From JANYHF01 sp031367715 (lineage in GTDB: Bacteria; Pseudomonadota; Alphaproteobacteria; Rhizobiales; Hyphomicrobiaceae): a stretch of DNA of 16,565 nucleotides. The notes beneath the pieces were generated by a model, which did no database searches, was not told the DNA's origin, and saw only the letters and a list, made by a program, of their open reading frames with translations. Where the stretch lies: the NCBI GenBank assembly GCA_031367715.1, contig JANLQJ010000112.1:1-16565 (forward strand), given 5' to 3'. The position numbers and the translations under genes are program-made. How positions within the stretch are numbered: the first letter of the stretch is position 1; every line of letters begins with the position of its first letter. Below are positions 7,255 to 14,855 of the stretch, piece by piece.

Positions 7255-8502
7255 CTAGACGGCACCAGAGATGATCACCTTTGCCATTTCGCGTAGCTGC
7301 TCGGCCTCGATCGTAAAGCCGCTGGCGATCCACTGGTCTTCAATCCGCTTCAGAAGTTGACCTACCTCGGGGCCCGGCACTAAGCCAAGCGCCAGCAGAT
7401 CGCGGCCGGCCAGTGGGAAGCGCAGCACTGGCGCGCGAGCCGGCAGCGCGTGCAATGCCAGCCAGCACTCGTGGTCAGGCGGTTCGCCGCTTTGCGCCCA
7501 GGCCAGTCGGATGCGCCGCTGATAGTTGTCCGCCCCGAGCCGGTACAACGCGCGTCGCGCCTCCTGGTCCGAGGTCGCGATGCCAAGCTCCGGCTCGCGC
7601 ACGGCAGTGAGCCGCAACACCGCCTGCTGAGTCTTTGACAGTCGCAATCGTTCGGCGATGCGGCCGGCATCCTCGGCGACGTGCATGGCCAACGCCGCCA
7701 AGCGAAGCGCGGCATCGGCCGGTGTTTGCAACGCGCCCTCGATTGATACCAGGCGGGCGAACCGCATCGGGCGCGGCGCCACCGCCAGCACATCGACCAG
7801 CAGGCCAAGGCCGAACATCGCCTCGATGGTCTCGGTGCTGCGATCGGCCACCAACAGCCGCAGCATCTCGGCACCGACCCGTTCTCCCGAGAGTTGCCCG
7901 AGCCCCGCCCGCAGGCGAACGCAGGCCAACGTGCCGTCGCGGTCGAGGTCACCAACGCCGTAAGTGGCGTGAAAGCGGAAGAAGCGCAGGATGCGCAGAT
8001 AGTCTTCGCGGATGCGCGCGCTGGCATCGCCGATGAACCGCACGCGGCGCGCGACCAGATCGCCATAGCCGCCGAGCGGATCGTGCACCTTGCCGCGCGC
8101 ATCGCAATAGAGCGCATTCAATGTGAAATCGCGCCGCGCGGCGTCCTCGGTCCAATCGAGCGTGAACGCCACGACGGCGCGGCGGCCATCGGTCGCCACA
8201 TCGCGGCGCAAGGTTGTGACTTCGAACGGCAGGTGGTTGGCGATGACCGTGATAGTGCCATGTTCAATGCCGGTCGGGACTATGGCCATCCCGGCAGCCT
8301 TGGCGATGCGCTGCACGTCGGCCGGCACCGCTGTGGTGGCGATATCGACATCGGTGACAGGTACCCCCAACAGCCCATTGCGCACGCAGCCGCCGACCAC
8401 GCGGGCGCTGAATCCCGCAGTCTCGATAGCGCCAAGGACGCGTTGCGCCTCGGGTTTTTCCAGCCACGCTGCACCCGCAAGGCTTGGAAGTGGTTGCGTC
8501 AT
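7255..8502 (-). CDS. cca: CCA tRNA nucleotidyltransferase (class II)
   Basis: This enzyme adds or repairs the 3'-terminal CCA of tRNAs from CTP and ATP (EC 2.7.7.72). The 415-residue protein shows the class II nucleotidyltransferase head: VVGGCVRNGLLG (35-46), the metal-binding TDVDIAT with D51 and D53, EDAARRDFTLNAL (119-131), DPLGGYGDL and RIREDYLRILRFFRF (163-177). The neck and body helices follow, and no HD phosphohydrolase motif is evident at the C terminus. The first motif ends in Asn (GGCVRN) where many homologues have Asp, a variant I believe is usual in alphaproteobacteria. The start at 8502 overlaps the Nudix stop by four bases (ATGA, 8499-8502), implying translational coupling; the upstream ATG at 8610 would lie inside the Nudix gene. 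Because class II CCA enzymes and bacterial poly(A) polymerases look alike, a poly(A) polymerase role cannot be fully excluded. Confidence 0.93.
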   Translation of the reverse strand: MTQPLPSLAGAAWLEKPEAQRVLGAIETAGFSARVVGGCVRNGLLGVPVTDVDIATTAVPADVQRIAKAAGMAIVPTGIEHGTITVIANHLPFEVTTLRRDVATDGRRAVVAFTLDWTEDAARRDFTLNALYCDARGKVHDPLGGYGDLVARRVRFIGDASARIREDYLRILRFFRFHATYGVGDLDRDGTLACVRLRAGLGQLSGERVGAEMLRLLVADRSTETIEAMFGLGLLVDVLAVAPRPMRFARLVSIEGALQTPADAALRLAALAMHVAEDAGRIAERLRLSKTQQAVLRLTAVREPELGIATSDQEARRALYRLGADNYQRRIRLAWAQSGEPPDHECWLALHALPARAPVLRFPLAGRDLLALGLVPGPEVGQLLKRIEDQWIASGFTIEAEQLREMAKVIISGAV

Positions 8503-9134
8503 GACTCTGTCAGCTTCTGGTAGAGATCGCGGATCATGCCCGCCGTTGCGCCCCAGATGAAGCGGTCCCCAAAGGGCATGGCATAGAAGTGCCGCAACTT
8601 GCCGCGCCATTCGCGCGATTGACGTTGATGATTGGCCGGATCGAGCAGGAAGGCGAGCGGCACTTCGAAGGCATCGGCAACCTCGCGATGATTGATCGAG
8701 AGTGCGAAACCATCACTCACCAGGGCCACCACCGGCGCCACCGCAAAGCCCGTTCCGGTCTGATAGAGGTCAAGAAAGCCGAGCGGCTCGACATAGCGGC
8801 GGGCAAGGCCGATCTCCTCTTCCGCCTCACGCAACGCCGCTGCCAAAGGGCCCGCATCGTCCGGGTCGACCTTGCCGCCCGGAAAGGCAATCTGGCCGGC
8901 ATGCGAGGCGAGATCTGCGGTGCGCTGTGTTAACAGCATGGTCAAGCCGCGCGGCCGCATGACGATCGGCACAAGCACGGCGGCGGCGACCGGATCGCGG
9001 TCACCGCGCATCTCGTCTGCGGTATCGGGATTGAGGTCGGCATCGCCGCGGGTGGCAAACGCTGGCGCGGCGGAATGCAGGCGCAGCGGTGCCAAACGTC
9101 GCAATGTGCTCGCATTGAGGAGAATGGAAGTCAT
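8499..9134 (-). CDS. CoA-type Nudix hydrolase (NudL/UPF0035-like)
   Basis: Predicted to hydrolyse CoA or acyl-CoA pyrophosphate bonds to 4'-phosphopantetheine and 3',5'-ADP. The 211-residue protein carries the signature that separates this family from other Nudix enzymes, LLTQRTADLASHAGQIAFPGG (67-87; the motif spans LLTQR and FPGG), followed by the Nudix helix ALREAEEEIGL (100-110) with the metal-binding Glu cluster E103, E105-E107. The middle of the box, KVDPDDAGPL, has Asp in place of the usual Glu, as in NudL. The gene is embedded in a three-gene unit. Its ATG overlaps the DUF1285 stop by four bases (9131-9134), and its own stop overlaps the CCA gene start by four. The link between CoA housekeeping and tRNA end repair is by position only. 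Substrate is inferred from the signature. Confidence 0.9.
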   Translation of the reverse strand: MTSILLNASTLRRLAPLRLHSAAPAFATRGDADLNPDTADEMRGDRDPVAAAVLVPIVMRPRGLTMLLTQRTADLASHAGQIAFPGGKVDPDDAGPLAAALREAEEEIGLARRYVEPLGFLDLYQTGTGFAVAPVVALVSDGFALSINHREVADAFEVPLAFLLDPANHQRQSREWRGKLRHFYAMPFGDRFIWGATAGMIRDLYQKLTES

Positions 9135-9775
9135 GCCGGAGGCGCCAGATCGTGCAGCGCGGAGGCTGGCGCCATGGCAAAGAAGCTGCCGCCGCTCCAG
9201 ACGCCGAACTGGTCCTGCTCGATGCCGGCGAGCGCGACCAGGTCATAATAGAGTGCGCGCGTGAACAGCGCCTCCAGCCGGCCGCGCACCAGCAGATAGG
9301 GCTTGGGGCCGCCGGTGCGCGGATCGGCGCCAAAGCGCAACGGGTGCCCGGGGCCGCAGCTTACCCAGTCGTCGGTGTTGGTGCGCAAGTGCAGGCTTTG
9401 CGCCTGTCCGCTGCCCTCGACCGTCATCTCGACCGCCATGAACGGCGCGTCCTCGACGGTGACGAGCACTTTTTCGACTGGTGTGACCAGATAGGTCCGC
9501 CCGTCCTCGTCCTTGCGCAGCACCGAGGCGAACAGTTTTACCAATGGTTTGCGGCCAATCGGGCTGTTGGCATAGAACCAAGTGCCATCGCCCGCGATGC
9601 GCATGCCGATATCGCCGCAATAGTGCGGATTCCAGAGGTGGACGGGAGGATGCGAGGCGGTGGCCGTCGCGTCTTTGAGCACGCGCTCAAGCCCTTGCAG
9701 GGCCGCGCCGGGGTCCACGGTTACGGTCGTCTTTCCATTGGTTTTCACAGCCGTCGCACCATCCACAGGTGTCAT
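9131..9775 (-). CDS. DUF1285 family protein
   Basis: This 214-residue soluble protein belongs to the DUF1285 family, which has no established function. Recognisable stretches are HLWNPHYCGDIGMRI, GTWFYANSPIGRKPLVKLFASVLR, YLVTPVEKVLVTVEDAPF and the C-terminal RTGGPKPYLLVRGRLEAL, which together give the typical Trp/Gly-rich pattern. No signal peptide or membrane segment is seen. The ATG at 9775 is preferred; a GTG at 9814 would add 13 residues (MQVDEWVL...), and neither start has a convincing Shine-Dalgarno, so the N terminus is uncertain. It is the first gene of the minus-strand unit and overlaps the Nudix gene by ATGA, so the three proteins are probably made together. Its co-occurrence with the Nudix and CCA genes is something I recall from other rhizobial genomes. 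Confidence 0.85.
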   Translation of the reverse strand: MTPVDGATAVKTNGKTTVTVDPGAALQGLERVLKDATATASHPPVHLWNPHYCGDIGMRIAGDGTWFYANSPIGRKPLVKLFASVLRKDEDGRTYLVTPVEKVLVTVEDAPFMAVEMTVEGSGQAQSLHLRTNTDDWVSCGPGHPLRFGADPRTGGPKPYLLVRGRLEALFTRALYYDLVALAGIEQDQFGVWSGGSFFAMAPASALHDLAPPA

Positions 9776-9907
9776 ACTCGGGCTCGTCCGGAGGACCCAT
9801 TCATCAACTTGCACACATCAACGTGCCCATTGCCAGGGGTTGCATACTCGTCGGCCGGCAGCAACTCCGGTTTCCAATTTGGGCTCCGTCAATGGCTCAC
9901 GATGGGT

Positions 9908-9926
9908 CCTCGCGACAAGCCCAAGG
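9908..9926. repeat. Degenerate copy of a CCTCGGG-type palindrome
   Basis: CCTCGCG-ACAA-GCCCAAGG, flanked by GGGT and ATGG, resembles the intergenic element GGTCCTCGGG-tcaa-GCCCGAGGATGACG that I recall from alphaproteobacteria, with two stem positions mutated. It looks like a decayed copy. The family assignment is from memory and is not testable within one window. Confidence 0.3.
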
Positions 9927-9997
9927 ATGGCGCGAGAGCGCCTTGCACGCCCAGTAACCGGCCAGCAGAAATCGCCAAGCCTTACAAACTTGTCATG

Positions 9998-10025
9998 TTG
10001 CGAACCCAATCCCTCTGTCTATATT
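9998..10025 (+). promoter_or_regulatory. Candidate leaderless promoter for the MoxR operon
   Basis: TTGCGA (9998-10003) and TATATT (10020-10025) are separated by 16 nt. Seven nucleotides after the -10 brings transcription to about 10032-10033, the first base of the moxR ATG. No Shine-Dalgarno precedes that ATG (CTATATTCGTCCCC), which fits a leaderless mRNA. Confidence 0.5.
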
Positions 10026-10032
10026 CGTCCCC

Positions 10033-11031
<999 letters not shown>

Positions 11032-11039
11032 CCTAAGCA

Positions 11040-11957
11040 GTGGCCAATCTGCAATCCGCGTCAACGTCGGACGCCCGTTCGTTGCGCGGCCTGACGGCCA
11101 AGGCGCAAGGCCTTGCCGCGCGCCTGCCGGCCTTGCGGCTGGAGGGCAAGCGGATCGCCCATACGGTGGCGTTCGGCGTGCATGGCCGGCGGCGGGCGGG
11201 GCCGGGCGACAGCTTCTGGCAATTCCGGCAGTTTGAGACCAGCGACAATCGCAGTCTGATCGATTGGCGGCGCTCGGCCAATTCCAGCCGGTTGTTCGTG
11301 CGGCAAAAGGAATGGGAGGCGGCGCACACAGTGTGGCTGTGGGCCGACCTTTCGCCGTCGATGGATTTCACCAGCCATCTGGCCAGCACCAGCAAGCAGG
11401 ACCGCGCCTTGGTGCTGCTGTTTGCGGTTGCCGAACTGCTGGTGCAGGGGGGCGAGCGCGTCGGCTTGATCGGCCTGATGCCGCCGTCCGCGAACCGCAA
11501 TACCACCGAGCGCATGGCCGAAGCGCTGATCGCCGACGCGCGGCATTCCAAACAGACCGCGCATCGGCTGGCCGGGGCAAAGCTGTCGCGGCAAGCCGAC
11601 TGTATCTTGATCGGCGATTTTCTCGATCCACCGGACGAGATGGCGCCGCAGTTCGATCTGTTGGCAGTTCAGGGCGTGCGCGGGCATCTGGTCCAGGTGC
11701 TGGATCCGGCCGAAGAAACGCTGGCCTATTCCGGTCGCATCGAGTTCAGCGATCCTGAGGGTGGCGGCAAATGGCTCGCGGCCCGCGCCGAAAAGCTGCG
11801 CGAGCGCTATCAGGGGCGGCTTGCCGAACATCGCGCCGCGCTTGATGGCGTGCTCGGCCGCCTGCACTGGAGCCGGCTGCTGCATCATACCGACCGGCCG
11901 GCGGGTGAGGCGCTGCTGGCGCTGCATGCGCGGCTCTCGGGCGAGGCAGCGCGATGA
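11040..11957 (+). CDS. DUF58 / vWA-like protein, MoxR partner
   Basis: This 305-residue protein has the DUF58 signature GDSFWQFRQFETSDNRSLIDWRRSA (spanning 56-80; core RQFETSDNRSLIDW) followed by the vWA MIDAS-like DLSPSMDF (D103, S105, S107). No membrane segment is evident, so it probably acts at the cytoplasmic face with the MoxR ATPase. The start is GTG at 11040, since the next in-frame Met (residue 108) would remove the DUF58 core; GGGG at 11025-11028, overlapping the end of moxR, can serve as ribosome-binding site. The 3' end overlaps the next gene by ATGA (11954-11957), implying coupling. DUF58 proteins next to MoxR are thought to be metal-dependent adaptors; the partner complex here is not known. 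Confidence 0.93.
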   Translation: MANLQSASTSDARSLRGLTAKAQGLAARLPALRLEGKRIAHTVAFGVHGRRRAGPGDSFWQFRQFETSDNRSLIDWRRSANSSRLFVRQKEWEAAHTVWLWADLSPSMDFTSHLASTSKQDRALVLLFAVAELLVQGGERVGLIGLMPPSANRNTTERMAEALIADARHSKQTAHRLAGAKLSRQADCILIGDFLDPPDEMAPQFDLLAVQGVRGHLVQVLDPAEETLAYSGRIEFSDPEGGGKWLAARAEKLRERYQGRLAEHRAALDGVLGRLHWSRLLHHTDRPAGEALLALHARLSGEAAR

Positions 11958-14785
11958 CGCTCACCTTTCTCGCGCCCTGGCTGCTGCTCGCGCTTGCGGC
12001 TTTGCCCGCGATCTGGTGGCTGATGCGCAATCTGCCGCCGCAGCCGCAGCGCATCTCGTTTCCGGCCACCCGCATCTTGAAAGGCATCGCCAACCAGGAA
12101 GAGACACCCGATCACACGCCCTGGTGGCTGATGCTGTTGCGCATGCTGGCGGCCGGGCTGCTGATCTTCGCCTTTGCCGAGCCGATCCTCGATCAGCCCA
12201 GGGCCGAGGTAACGGCGCGCGGCCCGCTGGTGCTGGTGATCGACAATGGTTGGGCGGCAGCGGCCCATTGGGACCAGCGGCTTGGCCAGGCGACTCGGCT
12301 GATCGCCGAAGCCGAACGCACCGGTCTGCCGGTGCTGCTAGCCCCCACCGCGCGCGATACCCGCGCCGCTGCGCCGCAACTTAGGACGGCACACGACGCG
12401 CAGTCGGCGCTGGCCGCTTTGCAGCCGATGCCGATCGATCCCAAGCGGCTGGAGGCAATGGCGGGCATCGAAAAGGCACTGGCCGACGCCGCGACACCGA
12501 ACATTTTCTGGCTGGCCGATGGCCTGGCCGGGGCCGACGATGCGGCCTTTGCCGTCAAACTGAAGAGCCTTGCCGGGGTCGGCGGGGCAGTCACCGTGAT
12601 TGCGCCCGAGGGCAGCGGCGAAGCGCTGGCGCTGGGCAGCCAGCTTGGCGCGGGTGGGGCACTGGAATTCCGTGTGCTGCGCGCTGGCGGCGCGGCGCGA
12701 GCGGTCACGGTCGAAGCGCTGTCGGCGGCCAATCAGCCGCTCAGCGAAGCCCAGCTCAGCTTGCCTGCCGGTGCTGGCAGCAGCACGCAGCGGCTGGAAA
12801 TCCCGCTCGAATTGCGCAATCAGATCGCGCGCCTGGCCATCCGCGGCGAGCGCTCGGCGGGGGCGGTGCAACTGCTCGATTCCGGCTCGCGCTGGAACCG
12901 CATCGGTCTGGTCACCGGCGCCTCGCGCGAATCCGCGCAGCCACTGCTCGGTCAACTCTATTACGTCGAGCGCGCGCTGAAACCGTTCGCCGAGCTGACC
13001 ACCGCCGACGACAATGACAGTGCGTCCGCGATCGCCAAGCTGGCCGCTGGCAATGTCTCGGTGCTGGTGTTGGCCGATGTCGGCAAGGTGGTCGGATCGG
13101 CCCGCGAAGCCATCGGCAAATTTCTCGGCCGTGGCGGCATCGTCGTGCGTTTCGCTGGACCGCGGCTGGAGGAGGGTGGCGACGACCTGCTGCCGGTGGA
13201 TCTGCGCGCCGGCGGCAGATCGCTCGGCGGTGCTCTCTCGTGGAGCACGCCGCAGCCGCTGGCCGAGTTTGAGAACGACAGTCCGTTTTTCGGGTTGAAG
13301 ATTTCGCAAGACGTGCGCATCTCGCGCCAGGTGCTGGCCGATCCGGCGCTGCTGGCCAACCGGACCCGCATCTGGGCGCGGCTGGCTGATGGCACACCGC
13401 TGGTGACGGCGCAGAAATCGGACAAGGGCTGGATTGTGCTGTTTCACGTCACTGCCAATTCCGACTGGTCCAATCTGCCGCTGTCGGGCCTGTTCGTGGA
13501 CATGCTGCGCCGCATCACGCGCCTGACCGGGCTGGCCGAGCTGGAACGCGGCGACCGGCAGTCGGTGGCGCGTGGCGTGGGCGTCGCGGCGTTGCCGGCA
13601 ACTTTGACGCTGGATGGCTTTGGTGCGCTTGGTCCGCCGCCGGCCTTGAGCGAGCCGCTGCCGGACACCGCCGCCGCCACGTTCGTACCCGATGCGGCTC
13701 ATCCGCCGGGCCTCTATGGTGCCGAAGGCACGGTGCGGGCGCTCAACATCGTCAACGCCACGACCGAGCTGAGGCCGCTGACCAACTTGCCGCAAGGTGT
13801 CAACTTAGCGTCCTACCAGGCCGAAGTGGCGCGGCCGTTGCGGCCGATTGCCTTGGCGCTGGCGCTGGCCTTGCTGCTCGCCGACATGTTCGCCGTGTTC
13901 GCATTGCAGTCGGCTGGTTGGCGCTGGCCGAATGCCGGTCGAAGCGCTGCCACCATCATCGCCATCTTGTTTGGCGCCGCTCTCCTGCTGCCAGCGCACC
14001 CCGCCCGCGCCGAGACCAGCCCGGCGGACGTCTTTGCCCTGAAAGCCGCATCGGCAACTCGCCTTGCCTATGTCACCACCGGCAATCGCGAAATCGACGA
14101 AACCAGTCGCCGTGGCTTGATCAGTCTCGGCGCCATTCTGCAGCAGCGCACTGCGGTAGAGCCAGGCGAACCGATCGGTGTCGATATCGAGAACGACGAG
14201 CTGGCCTTTTTCCAGGTGGTCTATTGGCCCATTGCCAAGGACGCCAAGGAGCTGAGTGAGACCTCTCGGGCGCGCGTCAATGCCTTCATGAAGGGCGGCG
14301 GCATGGTTGTGTTCGACACCTTGGACGAGGGCGACCGGCTGCCCGGCCTGGACGCGCGGCCCGGCAATGAGGCGTTCCAGCGGCTGGCTGCAAAGCTCGA
14401 CATCCCGCGACTGGAGCCGGTGCCTTCCGGCCATGTGCTGACCAAGTCATTCTATCTGCTGCGCAGTTTCCCCGGCCGCTATGACAGCGCCAGCATGTGG
14501 GTCGAAGCCGGCGGCGGTGGCGATGCGGCCGCCGATGCCGCCGTTGCGCCCGAGGCGCGCCAATCCGATGGCGTCAGCGCCGTCATTGTCACCGGCAACG
14601 ACCTCGCCGGCGCCTGGGCCGCCGATGACAATGGCCAAGGGCTGAATGCGGTCGTTCCCGGCGGCGAAGAGCAGCGCGAGTTTGCCTACCGGGTCGGCGT
14701 CAATATCGTGATGTACGCGCTCACCGGCAACTACAAGGCCGACCAGGTTCATGTGCCGGCGATCTTGGAGCGGTTGGGACAGTAG
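11954..14785 (+). CDS. BatA-N-terminal / DUF4159 membrane protein
   Basis: This 943-residue protein opens with the Bat-type double-TM domain: TM1 about 4-24 (LAPWLLLALAALPAIWWL) and TM2 about 57-78 (WWLMLLRMLAAGLLIFAFAEP), separated by the typical PPQPQRISFPATRIL. A vWA-like region follows in which the expected DxSxS is replaced by VIDNGWA (D97, N98, G99, W100), so the metal site appears lost. Two more hydrophobic segments occur at about 628-652 and 665-686 (ATIIAILFGAALLLPAHPARA; the second could also act as an internal export signal). A C-terminal DUF4159 domain (about 690-940) contains RLAYVTTGNREIDE, FFQVVYWP and GGGMVVFDTLDE. It would present the DUF4159 part and the large middle region in the periplasm. 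Its start overlaps the DUF58 stop. Function is unknown beyond membership in the MoxR/Bat-like module. Confidence 0.92.
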   Translation: MTLTFLAPWLLLALAALPAIWWLMRNLPPQPQRISFPATRILKGIANQEETPDHTPWWLMLLRMLAAGLLIFAFAEPILDQPRAEVTARGPLVLVIDNGWAAAAHWDQRLGQATRLIAEAERTGLPVLLAPTARDTRAAAPQLRTAHDAQSALAALQPMPIDPKRLEAMAGIEKALADAATPNIFWLADGLAGADDAAFAVKLKSLAGVGGAVTVIAPEGSGEALALGSQLGAGGALEFRVLRAGGAARAVTVEALSAANQPLSEAQLSLPAGAGSSTQRLEIPLELRNQIARLAIRGERSAGAVQLLDSGSRWNRIGLVTGASRESAQPLLGQLYYVERALKPFAELTTADDNDSASAIAKLAAGNVSVLVLADVGKVVGSAREAIGKFLGRGGIVVRFAGPRLEEGGDDLLPVDLRAGGRSLGGALSWSTPQPLAEFENDSPFFGLKISQDVRISRQVLADPALLANRTRIWARLADGTPLVTAQKSDKGWIVLFHVTANSDWSNLPLSGLFVDMLRRITRLTGLAELERGDRQSVARGVGVAALPATLTLDGFGALGPPPALSEPLPDTAAATFVPDAAHPPGLYGAEGTVRALNIVNATTELRPLTNLPQGVNLASYQAEVARPLRPIALALALALLLADMFAVFALQSAGWRWPNAGRSAATIIAILFGAALLLPAHPARAETSPADVFALKAASATRLAYVTTGNREIDETSRRGLISLGAILQQRTAVEPGEPIGVDIENDELAFFQVVYWPIAKDAKELSETSRARVNAFMKGGGMVVFDTLDEGDRLPGLDARPGNEAFQRLAAKLDIPRLEPVPSGHVLTKSFYLLRSFPGRYDSASMWVEAGGGGDAAADAAVAPEARQSDGVSAVIVTGNDLAGAWAADDNGQGLNAVVPGGEEQREFAYRVGVNIVMYALTGNYKADQVHVPAILERLGQ

Positions 14786-14793
14786 TTACTTCT

Positions 14794-14822
14794 CCTCTCC
14801 GTCGCCTTTGGCGAGGGAGAGG
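14794..14822. repeat. GC-rich hairpin between the DUF4159 and vWA genes
   Basis: CCTCTCC (14794-14800) pairs with GGAGAGG (14816-14822), and TCGCC (14802-14806) pairs with GGCGA (14810-14814), with one G-G mismatch and a TTT loop: a strong 12-bp stem starting 9 nt after the DUF4159 stop. The sequence type (CTCTCC..CGCC..GGCG..GGAGAG) is a frequent intergenic palindrome in alphaproteobacteria as I recall. It has no following T-run and lies inside an apparent operon, so RNA processing, stability or partial attenuation are more likely than full termination. Confidence 0.6.
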
Positions 14823-14855
14823 AAGAGCGGTCTGCCTATGTTATGAAGGGGCCCC

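Larger units (their letters stand above)
9776..10032. promoter_or_regulatory. Divergent promoter region between the DUF1285 and MoxR units
   Basis: This 257-bp gap must drive two divergent operons. It contains the candidate moxR promoter at 9998-10025 and a degenerate palindrome at about 9908-9926 (both listed separately). I could not identify a convincing -35/-10 pair for the DUF1285 direction. No open frame in the gap encodes a recognisable protein. Confidence 0.45.

Noticed and set aside
12338..13795. 485-codon minus-strand frame inside the DUF4159 gene
   Set aside because: The sense frame has Bat/DUF4159 features throughout; the antisense product is low-complexity Arg/Gln/His-rich.
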